Shown here: piece after piece, positions 34,010 through 43,086 of the stretch
Layout of the letters: each line of letters opens with the position of its first letter
How positions within the stretch are numbered: the stretch's first letter is position 1
Assembly (NCBI RefSeq): GCF_900104455.1
Contig: NZ_FNHB01000009.1
Coordinates: 62,001-126,000, forward strand
DNA: 64,000 nucleotides
Origin: Dendrosporobacter quercicolus
GTDB taxonomy: Bacteria > Bacillota > Negativicutes > DSM-1736 > Dendrosporobacteraceae
Reading direction: 5' to 3'
The notes under the pieces: model-generated
Told to the model about the DNA's origin: nothing
Seen by the model: only the letters and a program-made list of their open reading frames with translations
Database searches by the model: none
Position numbers and translations under genes: made by a program

Positions 34010-34861
34010 TTAGTTAGAGGAAGAAGTATAGTCTGCCCCCAGAAATTGTTCGGATAGTTTTTTCAGTGTCCCGTCGGCTTTCATTTCTTTTAAAGTGGCG
34101 TCAATTTTGTCGGCCAATTGCTGCGATTCAGCGTCTTTGCGCAAAATGAAGTAAGTGGGTACACTGGATATAATCTCACCGACATTTTTTACATCAAGCC
34201 CTAACGTTTTCTTGGCCTCGGTTACGGCAACTTCGTAGTTGGCCCCGGCGTCAGCACGGCCTGTGGCAATCAGGTTTAACGTTTCAGCCGAGCCTTTATC
34301 GGTATAGATCAAATTGATTTTCGGCTCGGCGGTTTCGTTGAATTTTTTAATTAACCGCGCTGATTCGCTTGTGGGCACCAATACCATGGTTTTGCCTTTT
34401 AAGTCATCAAGCGTGGTAATATCATTTCTGTCGCCTTTAACCGTAATTCTGGTGCGGGTGTAATTATTCACTTCTTTGGTAAAGGTGTATTTTGCGGCGC
34501 GCTCTTCATTGTGCCCCATTTGGTTGGCAATGAGATCAACCTGGTTTGATGTCAGGCTGACAAAAGCACTTTCAATGCTCATGGTTTTAAACTCAAATTT
34601 TATATCTTTGTTTCTTCTTTGAACTTCCTTTAAAATTTCAATATCAAAACCGGTCAATTGGTCTTTATCATCCATATAGGTAAATGGCTTAAAGGTTCCT
34701 CTGGTTGCTACATAATAGGTTTTGACTTGATCCCCGGTTGACGCCTGCTGGTCACTGCCGGAGCTGCAGCCGGCGGTAAGCGCCAAACCAGCGGTGAATA
34801 GCAAGACCAGGAAGAAATTTAGCAGACCCTTTTTATTTGTTAATGTTTTCATGAAGCTCAT
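34010..34861 (-). CDS. Amino acid/cystine-type ABC solute-binding lipoprotein
   Basis: Extracytoplasmic receptor of family 3. Lipobox LTAGC (Cys about 32), then KTYYVATRGTFKPFTYMDD and LTGFDIEILKEV, typical of polar amino acid/cystine receptors; NLIATGRADAGANYEVAV marks the ligand-binding second lobe. RBS AAAAGGAG. First gene of the operon with two permeases and an amidohydrolase. An ATG four codons downstream of the chosen start is an alternative. Confidence 0.93.
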   Translation of the reverse strand: MSFMKTLTNKKGLLNFFLVLLFTAGLALTAGCSSGSDQQASTGDQVKTYYVATRGTFKPFTYMDDKDQLTGFDIEILKEVQRRNKDIKFEFKTMSIESAFVSLTSNQVDLIANQMGHNEERAAKYTFTKEVNNYTRTRITVKGDRNDITTLDDLKGKTMVLVPTSESARLIKKFNETAEPKINLIYTDKGSAETLNLIATGRADAGANYEVAVTEAKKTLGLDVKNVGEIISSVPTYFILRKDAESQQLADKIDATLKEMKADGTLKKLSEQFLGADYTSSSN

Positions 34862-34987
34862 TCTCCTTTTAAATAAATGATTTACCTGAGTTAAAGACTA
34901 TTCTCTGTATTGGTGAAGACCTGTTGCCCATATCCTGTTTTACCTCCCTAGTATCTTGGCAGCCCTAATTCAGTGAATACTGACGGT

Positions 34988-35068
34988 CTATTTTCCGCAA
35001 GCCTTCGTTGTCGTCGGTCAGCATACTCCCGGTATGCCTCTATCCTCCGCCTTGTCTTGCGAAAATAG
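34988..35068. repeat. Structured 80-bp element with nested hairpins in the ABC operon leader
   Basis: CTATTTTCCGCAAG (34988-35001) pairs with CTTGCGAAAATAG (35056-35068), and inside lies GCATACTCCCGGTATGC (35021-35037), another hairpin. It looks like an interspersed repeat of the REP/MITE kind or a structured RNA. Only one copy in the window. Confidence 0.6.
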
Positions 35069-35112
35069 CCTCGCCATTATTCTACCGTTTTGAGGCTGAG
35101 CAGATAGCTGTT

Positions 35113-35250
35113 AAAATAAAAAAGAAGGCTAATTTCTCTTTTACCAGAGAAATTAGCCTTCAGTTTTCTGATCGGCTATTGATTCCAGTTTCGGGCTAGG
35201 CGCAACACGTATAATAGATATATTATAGCTAGCTGCCATGGAAACGTCAA
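35113..35250 (-). promoter_or_regulatory. Promoter, short leader RNA and terminator upstream of the amino acid ABC operon
   Basis: Minus strand: TTGACG (35245-35250), 17-base spacer, TATAAT (35222-35227). About 50 bases later a perfect 16-bp stem (35146-35161 with 35124-35139) is followed by a T-rich run, an intrinsic terminator about 260 bases before the binding-protein ATG. A TAGCC in the leader can pair with GGCTA of the terminator's 5' arm, so an attenuator or riboswitch is plausible; no known class recognised. Confidence 0.65.
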
Positions 35251-35412
35251 GATAGTAAGTCTAAAATATTGAACCATGTTTTGCAGGCTTGCCGGCCGCG
35301 GGACAGCCCTGGCATCAGCCAGGCCGGCCTGTAAATTAACAGGTGCAGCGGAGTTGCTCAAACGTATGTTCCGGGGTATAATAAGACATATATTGTGAAT
35401 GGGGGACTACAA

Positions 35413-35730
35413 ATGGTTGCAGTAATTTTCGAGGTTACGCCTTTCAAAGCAGGCAAGGCGGAGTATTTGCGCCTTGCTGCCGGGCTTAGAGAACATCTGG
35501 TGAAAATGCCCGGCTTTATTTCAGCTGAGAGGTTTCAAAGTCTGGCGCATCCTGAAAAACTACTTTCCATTTCCTTTTGGGAAAGTGAAGCGGCGGCGGA
35601 GCGGTGGCGGAAATTTGAGCCGCATTATTTTGCCCAGGACAAGGGACGGGATCAATTGTTCAAGAATTACCGGATAAGGGTGGGCGATGTCATCAGGGAT
35701 GATGAACTTACCGAAGCTGCCGAGCGCTAA
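35413..35730 (+). CDS. ABM-type (antibiotic biosynthesis monooxygenase-like) protein
   Basis: Small ferredoxin-like-fold protein of 105 residues. MVAVIFEVTPFKAGKAEYL then GFISAERFQSLAHPEKLLSISFWESEAAAERW, the pattern of ABM/YqjZ-type domains. ATG at 35413 follows GGGGGA; GTG at 35395 is less likely because it would precede that site. These proteins may act as cofactor-free monooxygenases or heme-degrading enzymes; nothing here tells which. Monocistronic. Confidence 0.8.
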   Translation: MVAVIFEVTPFKAGKAEYLRLAAGLREHLVKMPGFISAERFQSLAHPEKLLSISFWESEAAAERWRKFEPHYFAQDKGRDQLFKNYRIRVGDVIRDDELTEAAER

Positions 35731-35753
35731 GCCGGGGCCGCCCGGAGTACGGC

Positions 35754-36905
35754 TTATACCCCGGTTTCCAGGCCCTGTTCCCGGCGCTGCTTAGCGTTTT
35801 TCCTAATCTTTATCGTGCCGATGACAATCTCCGGCAGCAATACAAAGAACAGGCCAATATAGCCGACCGAACCGTAGCCTTTAATTACAATATTGGTCAG
35901 GCCGAAAATGGAGATTCCTGTACATATTGCCAGAGTGAGGAATGAGATAACGATGCGGCGGGTGCGCAGGCTGTTAAACATCGCTTTGCCGGTTAATACC
36001 GGTTCGAACCGGGCAACTGTGGAGAATACCAGGGAAACGGCAGTGCCAAGCAAAGCGACAAACAGGATAATGCTGTACAATATTTTCAACCAGGGCAGGC
36101 CGAGCTGGGAGCTGACAAAATAAACGGGCAGGGTTTGGTCGAGAATTTCAGGACTGAAGCCTAACAGCATAATGCAAATCAAGGCCAGAAACACCCCGTT
36201 CAACAGCATACCGAACAGCATAAACATATTGCATTCTTTCGTCGTCTTAATTTGATGCGACACTGAAATAATCGGCAGTACGGTAAAAGACTGAAAGCCG
36301 ACATAGATGAGCATTGTCCAGACAGCTTCCCCGAAGCTTTTGCCAAAGGTTTCCTGCGTAACCAGGACCTGCTGGAAATTGAATGCCCCGGCGTTAAGGC
36401 CCAAGGCGCATAACAAAAACAAGGTGACAATTAAAAAATAAGTTTTCAGGTTTAAAACTTTAATAATCAGCTTGCTGCCGAATATCGTCAGAATTAATAA
36501 TATCATTCCGATAAGGACAATGCCGGTTCCGTAAGGGATGCCCAGTGAGCTTTTCAGCAAGGCGCCGGCGCCGGCGATCGAAGTGCTGACACCACAGGCA
36601 ATCAGCATAATAAAGCCAAATTCAAATACAACGGAAAAATATTTTTCGTAAGGATGAAACAAAGCGTCTCCGTAACTTTTGTAATTATAGGTCTGAAAAT
36701 CTTTGGCCAATACCAGCGCGTTGCGATGCCCCCAGCCTAGCAGTATCATGGCGATCAGCGGCAGGAAGGCTGCAAACCAGCCATATTTGACGAAATAATT
36801 AACTTCTTGGTTGCCGGTGGCAAATCCACCGCCGCAATGGGTTGCAAACCAAACTGCCGCCATAGAGAAGGCAATTCCGACAGACCCGGTTTTTTGGTAA
36901 TCCAT
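35754..36905 (-). CDS. YkvI-family membrane transporter (LeuT-fold amino acid carrier-like)
   Basis: 383 residues with 10-11 membrane helices. FATHCGGGFATGNQEVNYF in helix 1 is the signature of the YkvI group, related to branched-chain amino acid and LeuT-fold carriers. ATG at 36905 follows AAAGGAG. A T-box leader lies directly upstream, so expression responds to uncharged tRNA and the protein is very probably an amino acid transporter. The amino acid is not settled. Confidence 0.88.
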   Translation of the reverse strand: MDYQKTGSVGIAFSMAAVWFATHCGGGFATGNQEVNYFVKYGWFAAFLPLIAMILLGWGHRNALVLAKDFQTYNYKSYGDALFHPYEKYFSVVFEFGFIMLIACGVSTSIAGAGALLKSSLGIPYGTGIVLIGMILLILTIFGSKLIIKVLNLKTYFLIVTLFLLCALGLNAGAFNFQQVLVTQETFGKSFGEAVWTMLIYVGFQSFTVLPIISVSHQIKTTKECNMFMLFGMLLNGVFLALICIMLLGFSPEILDQTLPVYFVSSQLGLPWLKILYSIILFVALLGTAVSLVFSTVARFEPVLTGKAMFNSLRTRRIVISFLTLAICTGISIFGLTNIVIKGYGSVGYIGLFFVLLPEIVIGTIKIRKNAKQRREQGLETGV

Positions 36906-36984
36906 AATGCATACTCCTTTTTCCTGGTTTTAGCCAAGCGCTGACAGCCGGAATCTGAGGTAATACTGTCTCTGGTCGAAATAG

Positions 36985-37250
36985 CAAAGCCCCTATTGAC
37001 ATAAATGTCAATAGGGGCGATTGATCGCGGTACCACCCTACTTTAGGCTCAGCACTTGACTGCATTGGTCAATGTCCTTAACGCGGCTACTCGCTTTTAC
37101 CTAATCAGCCGGTTCAGCTTTTCAGCAAAAGAACTCCTGGGTGAGCTTTACAAAAATATTCGCACCGGCTTGCACCATATGCCGGCTCTCTGAGGCAAAA
37201 TAGTCTTTGTTTTTCCCAATCATCGTTTTTGACAAATGAACATTACGATT
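36985..37250 (-). promoter_or_regulatory. T-box riboswitch leader
   Basis: Minus strand carries the conserved T-box AGGGTGGTACCGCG (37026-37039) in the antiterminator, followed by a terminator stem (36989-37001 with 37007-37018). Stem I elements are visible upstream (AGAGAGCCGG, GGTGCAAGCCGG). The specifier codon is not safely placed: the candidate stretch reads GAATATTTTTG, compatible with Ile or Tyr among others. Confidence 0.9.
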
Positions 37251-37280
37251 ACCTGCTTGCAGATTCGTAATAATAGTTAC

Positions 37281-37309
37281 ATTGTTACAATAAACACCGT
37301 TTTTGTCAA
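37281..37309 (-). promoter_or_regulatory. Promoter of the T-box/YkvI transcript
   Basis: Minus strand TTGACA (37304-37309), spacer 16-17, AACAAT/TAACAA (37281-37287). Confidence 0.6.
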
Positions 37310-37459
37310 GAGAAAGTTATTTCTGCCAGATCTGGTACAAGCAGCGGCCTTTATGGTAAAATTTAATTAGGCAAATAATGGCAGGAAATGTTGGCAAGAG
37401 GCTTATATGCCGCCGGAATTTGCTTAACAGATGGGGTGATTTTGATAGGAGGATTGTCA

Positions 37460-37810
37460 ATGGCTTATTTTACTTTGGTGCTGGCTGTCGTATTTGCATT
37501 TATCATTGCATTGTTTGCCGTTCAAAACAGTATGATGGTCAATGTTACCATGCTGAAATGGAATATTGAAGCCTCGCTGGTACTGGTTATTTTGGGAGCG
37601 GCTTCACTGGGCTTTCTCCTGGCGCTGTCGCTGCAACTGTATGTGCAGGTTAGATTGCGGTTTCGGTTATATAAGGCCCAGTCGCGCATTAAGCAGTTAG
37701 AGCAGGAACTTGGTCAATTTATACAACCGGATGAAACAGACCACCAGGCCAATGCGGTAATCGAACCGGAAATACAGCCAGAGATCCCGGTCAAGACGCC
37801 GGGGCAGTAA
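37460..37810 (+). CDS. LapA domain (DUF1049) membrane protein
   Basis: 116-residue protein with two membrane helices (AYFTLVLAVVFAFIIALFAV and SLVLVILGAASLGFLLALSL) separated by the QNSMMVNVTMLKWN stretch typical of LapA/YciS, then a cytoplasmic coiled coil (KAQSRIKQLEQELGQF) and a Pro/Glu-rich tail. In proteobacteria LapA takes part in lipopolysaccharide biogenesis control; here it fits a diderm envelope. ATG at 37460 follows AGGAGG. Confidence 0.88.
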   Translation: MAYFTLVLAVVFAFIIALFAVQNSMMVNVTMLKWNIEASLVLVILGAASLGFLLALSLQLYVQVRLRFRLYKAQSRIKQLEQELGQFIQPDETDHQANAVIEPEIQPEIPVKTPGQ

Positions 37811-38075
37811 CGCCTGGCAAAGCTGTCCTGGAACCAGGAGCACTATCCTTTGAGCTGGCCGGAGCCGTGAGCCGGGAACGGTGACTGACAGATGATACCG
37901 GCCGGTATGGTCAGCCATGCCGGCCAGGGCAACAAACCTGTTCCAGGAGCAGTGTTGGTTGCTTTTTTTATTAGATTGGCAAGGCGGCCGGCAGCGGAAT
38001 TTTTTAATTTCTTATTCTTGACGTTTGATTGCGCGCTGGGTATGATAATCAATAAAAATAAAGGAGGCCAGCCTC

Positions 38076-39443
38076 TTGCTGATTGATAAGGAAAGTAATT
38101 TCGACCACCAAGAATTAACCTTTGATGAACTGGATGAGGGTTTTACCACCCGGGAGGCGGTTGCCGAAGCCAAGCGCTGCTTAAACTGTCCTAAGCCGCT
38201 CTGTCGCAGCGGATGTCCGATAGAAAATGAAATACCGGGGTTTATTCACGCTATTTCCAAAGGCAATCTGGGTGAAGCCAGTGAAATTATTGCCCAGCGG
38301 AGTAACCTGCCGGCGGTTTGCGGCCGGGTCTGCCCGCATGAAAAGCAATGTGAGGCGGCCTGTATTCTGAATAAAAAAGGCAGCGGCATTAAAATAGGCA
38401 AACTGGAGCGTTTTGTAGCTGATTTTGATGCTGAGATGAATATTGGCACAGTACCGAAAAAAGGGACTGCCAGCGGCAAAATAGCGGTTATCGGATCAGG
38501 CCCGGCCGGGCTGACAGTGGCGGGCGATCTTGCTAAAATGGGCTTTGCCGTTACTGTTTATGAAGCGCAGGCCGAGCCCGGCGGAGTATTAATGTACGGG
38601 ATACCTGAATTTCGCTTAAATAAAGAAGTCGTCCGCCGCGAAATTCGTAAAATTGAACAGTATGGCGTTGTTTTTAAAACAGGGGTGCTGGTAGGCCCTG
38701 ATCTGACGATTGATCAGCTTTTTACCGAAGGATTTGATGCCATTTTTATCGGGACAGGCACAGCCTTGCACCGGACGCTGGATTTGCCGGGCAATCACCT
38801 GCCCGGGGTAGTGCAGGCGACCTATTTTCTCAGTATGGTTCAACTGGCAAACAGCGGCCGGCTTGACCATAAGGAAATACCCGTCCATCCCCGGGAAAAG
38901 GTTGTGGTAATTGGCGCGGGCAATGTGGCTATGGATGCCGCCCGTACGGCATTGCGAGTGGGCGCCGCCGATGTGACGGTTGTTTATCGCCGGGCTGAAA
39001 ATGATATTACTGCGCTAAAATCCGAATATGAGGAAGCCCGGCATGAAGGCGTTAAATTCCAGGGCTTATCCAGCCCCACCGCTTTTCTGGGCGAAGGCAA
39101 GGTAACCGCTCTGGAATATGAGGTACAGGCGGTTGACAATGAGGGCAAGCTTTGCAGCTCCGGCCGGAAGGAGACCATAGCGGCCGATAAGGTGATATTG
39201 GCGGTCGGCCAGCGTCCGGCGGCCAGGATTGTATCTTCGGCTGTGGGGATTGAAATTAATCCGCAGGGTTATGTAATTACGAAAGAACGGCCTTATGGCA
39301 TGACCACCCGAAAAGGCGTATTCGCCGGTGGGGATGTAGTGCATCAACCGGCGACGGTAGTGCTGGCGATGAAAGAGGCGAAAAAAGTAGCGGCAGGCAT
39401 TGCCCAGTATGTTGAGGCCAAAAAATTAATCGAAGACTGCTAA
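38076..39443 (+). CDS. NAD(P)-dependent glutamate synthase small subunit-like oxidoreductase (GltD/NfnB-like)
   Basis: 455-residue flavin/Fe-S protein of the GltD family, which splits NAD(P)H electrons to partner subunits. N-terminal Cys motifs AKRCLNCPKPLCRSGCP and CGRVCPHEKQCEAAC bind Fe-S clusters; FAD site AVIGSGPAGLTVAGDLA; NAD(P) site VVIGAGNVAMDAARTALR; C-terminal GVFAGGDVVHQPATVVLAM. TTG start at 38076 fits AAGGAGG. No GltB or NfnA partner adjacent, so it may be the single-subunit type described as homotetrameric glutamate synthase in anaerobes, or partner elsewhere. Confidence 0.9.
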   Translation: MLIDKESNFDHQELTFDELDEGFTTREAVAEAKRCLNCPKPLCRSGCPIENEIPGFIHAISKGNLGEASEIIAQRSNLPAVCGRVCPHEKQCEAACILNKKGSGIKIGKLERFVADFDAEMNIGTVPKKGTASGKIAVIGSGPAGLTVAGDLAKMGFAVTVYEAQAEPGGVLMYGIPEFRLNKEVVRREIRKIEQYGVVFKTGVLVGPDLTIDQLFTEGFDAIFIGTGTALHRTLDLPGNHLPGVVQATYFLSMVQLANSGRLDHKEIPVHPREKVVVIGAGNVAMDAARTALRVGAADVTVVYRRAENDITALKSEYEEARHEGVKFQGLSSPTAFLGEGKVTALEYEVQAVDNEGKLCSSGRKETIAADKVILAVGQRPAARIVSSAVGIEINPQGYVITKERPYGMTTRKGVFAGGDVVHQPATVVLAMKEAKKVAAGIAQYVEAKKLIEDC

Positions 39444-39777
39444 ATGAAGGCCAGCCTGTCCAACAAGGATGGGGAGCTTGTGGCCTCATAAAAGCTGAAG
39501 TGAATTTTTCAATTTGTTTCTCCTATTCTGTCCGGGGAAGGATTGCTTTGACTGACATTATAGGAAAACCGGGGCAGTTTTGCAAAACCCGCCCCCAGAA
39601 TGTCAACGGCAGCCGGACGCCTAGCAGGAAAACGTATGGCCGCCTCTTGAACAAATTTTGCATGCGGTATAACGGTATACGACGGATTTTTGTTGACACA
39701 GGCAGGTGTGAATGCTATTTTTTATGTAAGAAAAGAGTGGCGCTAAAATATTGGCTTACCGACGATAGGAGCATAAA
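39444..39777 (+). promoter_or_regulatory. Intergenic region with sigma-A promoter for the MFS gene
   Basis: TTGACA (39693-39698), 17-base spacer, TATTTT (39716-39721), about 57 bases before the GTG start. An open frame across 39500-39781 has no ribosome site and an atypical composition; I regard it as chance. Nothing else recognised. Confidence 0.6.
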
Positions 39778-40983
39778 GTGAACGTTAAACTGAATACAGG
39801 CCGGTATTACTGGCTGTTGATGGTCAGTGCGGCCGGCATTATGATGATCACAACAGGAGTCCGGCAAACCACCGGGCTGTTTGTAGCGCCGCTGAACGAT
39901 GCAACCGGGCTTGGCATTGCGTCAATCAGTTTTACACTGGCTGTGGGGCAACTGTTCTGGGGGCTGAGCCAGCCGGTATTCGGGGCAATCGCCGACAAAT
40001 GGGGAACCCGCCCGGTGCTGATTGGCGGAGCACTGCTGATGGCTGCAGGTCAATTGCTGACAACTTATGCGGCGACGGAATGGGTCCTGACCACAACGCT
40101 GGGGGTTATCAGCGCCGCCGGAGCGGGAGCAGGCAGTTTTGCTATTCTGATTGGGGCTGCGGCGCAGCAGCTGCCGCCTGATCGGCGTTCCTTTGCCGGA
40201 GGCTTTATCAACGCAGGCGGATCGCTGGGACAGTTTATTTTTGCGCCGCTGACCCAGGCAATACTTACCGCTTATGGCTGGGTCAGCGCAATGCTGGCCC
40301 TTGGTGCAGCCGCCTTGCTGACCATTCCCGCTGCTTTGGCCTTGTGCGGCCGCCCGGCCATAAATCCAGCGGCTGCTGAAGGCGGCCAGAGCAATATGCG
40401 CGGTCAGGTCGCCCAGGCGTTCAAAGATCGCAGTTATCTGTTTTTGCATGCCGGTTTTTTTACCTGTGGCTTTCATATTGCGTTTCTGGTTACCCATTTG
40501 CCGGGCGAAGTTGCCTTGTGCGGCCATTCGGCGGCTATATCGGCGGGCGCAATTGGTATTATCGGCTTGTTTAATATTGCCGGCAGTTTGCTGGCCGGCG
40601 TACTGGGCAATCATTACCGAATGAAATATATTCTGGCGGTTATGTATGGCAGCCGCGCCATTATGATTGGTTTGTATTTGCTTGCCCCCAAAACGGAATT
40701 GACTTTTTATGTGTTTGCGGCTGCGCTGGGCCTTACCTGGCTGGCGACAGTGCCGCCAACCGCCGGTTTGATCGGTAAGCTGTTTGGCGCCCGGTATCTT
40801 GCAACCTTGTTTGGGCTGACGATTATGACTCACCAAATCGGCGGATTTCTGGGCGCCTGGCTGGGCGGGCTGGCAATGACTCATGCCGGGCACTATGACT
40901 GGATCTGGTATATTGACATCGTGCTGGCTGCCTTTGCCGCATTGATCAGCCTGCCGGTCCGTGAGGAAAAGAATCGCTTTTGA
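39778..40983 (+). CDS. Major facilitator superfamily transporter
   Basis: 401 residues, 12 helices. The loop 2-3 motif GAIADKWGTRPVLIGG and the N-terminal GVRQTTGLFVAPLNDATG pattern place it with the oxalate/formate antiporter-like and YbfB-like MFS proteins. GTG start at 39778 follows AGGAG. Single gene with its own promoter. Substrate unknown; small carboxylates are a guess from family resemblance. Confidence 0.88.
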   Translation: MNVKLNTGRYYWLLMVSAAGIMMITTGVRQTTGLFVAPLNDATGLGIASISFTLAVGQLFWGLSQPVFGAIADKWGTRPVLIGGALLMAAGQLLTTYAATEWVLTTTLGVISAAGAGAGSFAILIGAAAQQLPPDRRSFAGGFINAGGSLGQFIFAPLTQAILTAYGWVSAMLALGAAALLTIPAALALCGRPAINPAAAEGGQSNMRGQVAQAFKDRSYLFLHAGFFTCGFHIAFLVTHLPGEVALCGHSAAISAGAIGIIGLFNIAGSLLAGVLGNHYRMKYILAVMYGSRAIMIGLYLLAPKTELTFYVFAAALGLTWLATVPPTAGLIGKLFGARYLATLFGLTIMTHQIGGFLGAWLGGLAMTHAGHYDWIWYIDIVLAAFAALISLPVREEKNRF

Positions 40984-41092
40984 CGGCTGAGCCGCCGTCC
41001 GGCAGCGGCAATGACAAATAACAGTGTTATTGGTATAATTGTACTGATAAGCTTGAACAACTTTTGGGCAAGAAAGGATATCAGTAAAACCG

Positions 41093-42286
41093 ATGACAAC
41101 AGTATTATCAATCCTGACTTCACTTCCTTTCGGCTTACTGTTTGCCGCAGCTGCCGCCTACTTATGTTTTTCAGTGGAGCTGTCGTCAATTGCCCGGCTA
41201 TATCCTGTTTCCTATGCCATATATGCTGCGGGACTGGTGCTTAGCTGGTGGTTTAACCGCAGCCGGGTCTTTTTTATTACGCTGGTTATTGCCCTTTCTC
41301 AATATGCGCTCAGCGGTTTGCCGGGGCTCAATTTTAATGCACAGGGCAATCAGGCGGGGCTTTATTCCGTTGTCGCCGTATTGTTGCCGGTTAATATTCT
41401 CATTTTTTCTTTATTTAAGGAACGGGGGATTTTTAACGCCTGGGGCTTAACCCGTTTCAGCATTGTCGCTGTGCAGGTTGTTTATCTTGCCCTGGCCTTT
41501 ATCACCAACGACAGCTCCTTGCTTGGTTTCTTTACCCAGCCATTGCCGGAGGATATTTCCGCAAATACGGCATTGCCCGATACTGCGGCGGCAGCCTACG
41601 GAATAACGCTGCTGGTGCTTGTTAAACAGCGATTGAACCGGAATGTTCCTTTACATAATGCCTTTATCGCCATACTGGTTACTACCTTCGCTGCTCTGAG
41701 CCTTAGACCTGAGCCGCCGGGCACTGTCCTGTTTTTTAGCGCTGCCGGGATTATTCTGCTTGTGGCTGTCATTCAAGACTCTTATTCAATGGCTTATCTG
41801 GACGAATTGACAGGGCTGCCGGCCCGCCGGGCCTTAAAAGAGGAACTGCTGAAGCTGCGGGGCGAGTATACCATCGCCATGGTGGATATTGATTTTTTTA
41901 AAAAATTTAATGATACCTATGGTCATGATACGGGGGATGATGTGCTGCGGCTGGTGGCTGACGTTCTGGAGAAAGTGGGCGGGGGCGGGAAAGCCTTCCG
42001 GTATGGCGGAGAGGAATTTACCGTTGTGTTTCCCCGCGCCAAAGTTGCCGAAGCGCTGCCGCACCTGGAAGACTTGCGGGCGGCGGTGGAGAAAACGCCC
42101 TATGCCTATCGCGGCAAAAAATCGGCGAAAACCAAAAAAGCAGTCTTGAAGAAATTGTTTGTGACAATCAGCATTGGGGTAGCCGGACGCAATGAGAAGC
42201 GCCGGCAGCCTGGCGAGGTCATCAAAGCGGCGGATACCGCCTTGTACCGCGCCAAGAAAAAGGGGCGGAATTGTGTCAGTAAGTAA
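41093..42286 (+). CDS. Membrane-bound diguanylate cyclase (GGDEF domain)
   Basis: 397 residues: about eight N-terminal membrane helices to residue 225, a linker, then the GGDEF domain. DELTGLPARRALKEEL starts the domain, MVDIDFFKKFNDTYGHDTGD is the metal/substrate motif, and the active site reads RYGGEEF, a fully active variant. Ends ADTALYRAKKKGRNCV. No RxxD inhibition site is evident before the signature. Makes cyclic di-GMP. The membrane part resembles no sensor I can name. Confidence 0.93.
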   Translation: MTTVLSILTSLPFGLLFAAAAAYLCFSVELSSIARLYPVSYAIYAAGLVLSWWFNRSRVFFITLVIALSQYALSGLPGLNFNAQGNQAGLYSVVAVLLPVNILIFSLFKERGIFNAWGLTRFSIVAVQVVYLALAFITNDSSLLGFFTQPLPEDISANTALPDTAAAAYGITLLVLVKQRLNRNVPLHNAFIAILVTTFAALSLRPEPPGTVLFFSAAGIILLVAVIQDSYSMAYLDELTGLPARRALKEELLKLRGEYTIAMVDIDFFKKFNDTYGHDTGDDVLRLVADVLEKVGGGGKAFRYGGEEFTVVFPRAKVAEALPHLEDLRAAVEKTPYAYRGKKSAKTKKAVLKKLFVTISIGVAGRNEKRRQPGEVIKAADTALYRAKKKGRNCVSK

Positions 42287-42354
42287 CGGGTGAATGGTCT
42301 AAGGTGTGTGGTATAGTGATGGAAAGCGAAAATCTTCTGCAGGAGGAAACAAAC

Positions 42355-42942
42355 ATGCTGCGTAAGGGATATATCCAGGTATACACTGGAGCTGGCAAAG
42401 GAAAAACCACGGCAGCCATCGGCCTGGCAATCCGGGCTCTGGGGGCCGGGCTGCGCGTACTTTTGCTACAGTTTATGAAAAGCAAGGTTTACAGCGAGCA
42501 TAACCTTTTGCCGCATATTTCCCCAAATCTGACTTGGGAAACACTGGGTAAACCATTTTTTATCGCCCATGAAGGGGCAATGACGGCCGAGGAACTAGCC
42601 AAGTGGGGGGATGACGTGGTTGTTTTTCCGCCGGGAAAGCCGCCCCGCGAGTATCTGGCGGTCGTTCAGAGCGGCATTGAACGGGCCAAGACAGCGGTAA
42701 GCGGAGGCCAGTATGACCTGGTGATACTAGATGAAATTAATGTGGCCATGCTGTTTGAACTGGTCACCTGGCAGCAAATGCAGGAAATCCTTACACTCAG
42801 GCGACCGGAGGTCGAACTGGTTTTGACCGGGCGGGGCGCACCGCAGGAACTGATTGACCAGGCTGATCTGGTGACTGAGATGAAAGAAATCAAGCACTAT
42901 TATCAACAAGGGGTGGAAGCCAGAACGGGTATTGAAAATTAA
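42355..42942 (+). CDS. cobO: Corrinoid adenosyltransferase (CobO/BtuR type)
   Basis: Transfers the adenosyl group from ATP to cob(I)alamin or its precursors. P-loop VYTGAGKGKTTAAIG at about residues 9-23, LLQFMKSK, VILDEINVAM (Walker B-like) and GRGAPQELIDQADLVTEM are all family-typical. 195 residues from the ATG at 42355, which follows GCAGGAGGAAA. A longer frame from 42304 lacks a ribosome site. Single gene, close behind the diguanylate cyclase. Confidence 0.95.
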   Translation: MLRKGYIQVYTGAGKGKTTAAIGLAIRALGAGLRVLLLQFMKSKVYSEHNLLPHISPNLTWETLGKPFFIAHEGAMTAEELAKWGDDVVVFPPGKPPREYLAVVQSGIERAKTAVSGGQYDLVILDEINVAMLFELVTWQQMQEILTLRRPEVELVLTGRGAPQELIDQADLVTEMKEIKHYYQQGVEARTGIEN

Positions 42943-43086
42943 CCCGTCCGGGTGAAGCAGTTGCACCATTTGCGGCAATCTCCTTATTGCCGAACGCCGG
43001 CGGGGCGGTCATGAGCAGGCTGCAGGCAAGCTTTGGCGCCCGGCCAAACCGGGCAAAAAATAAAATAAACCGGGAGGTTTTCAGTA

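Noticed and set aside
35113-35220. SAM (S-box) riboswitch upstream of the amino acid operon
   Set aside because: The leader is too short and lacks the conserved S-box core sequences.
39500-39781. 93-codon open frame before the MFS gene
   Set aside because: No ribosome site, odd composition, and it runs over the MFS promoter.
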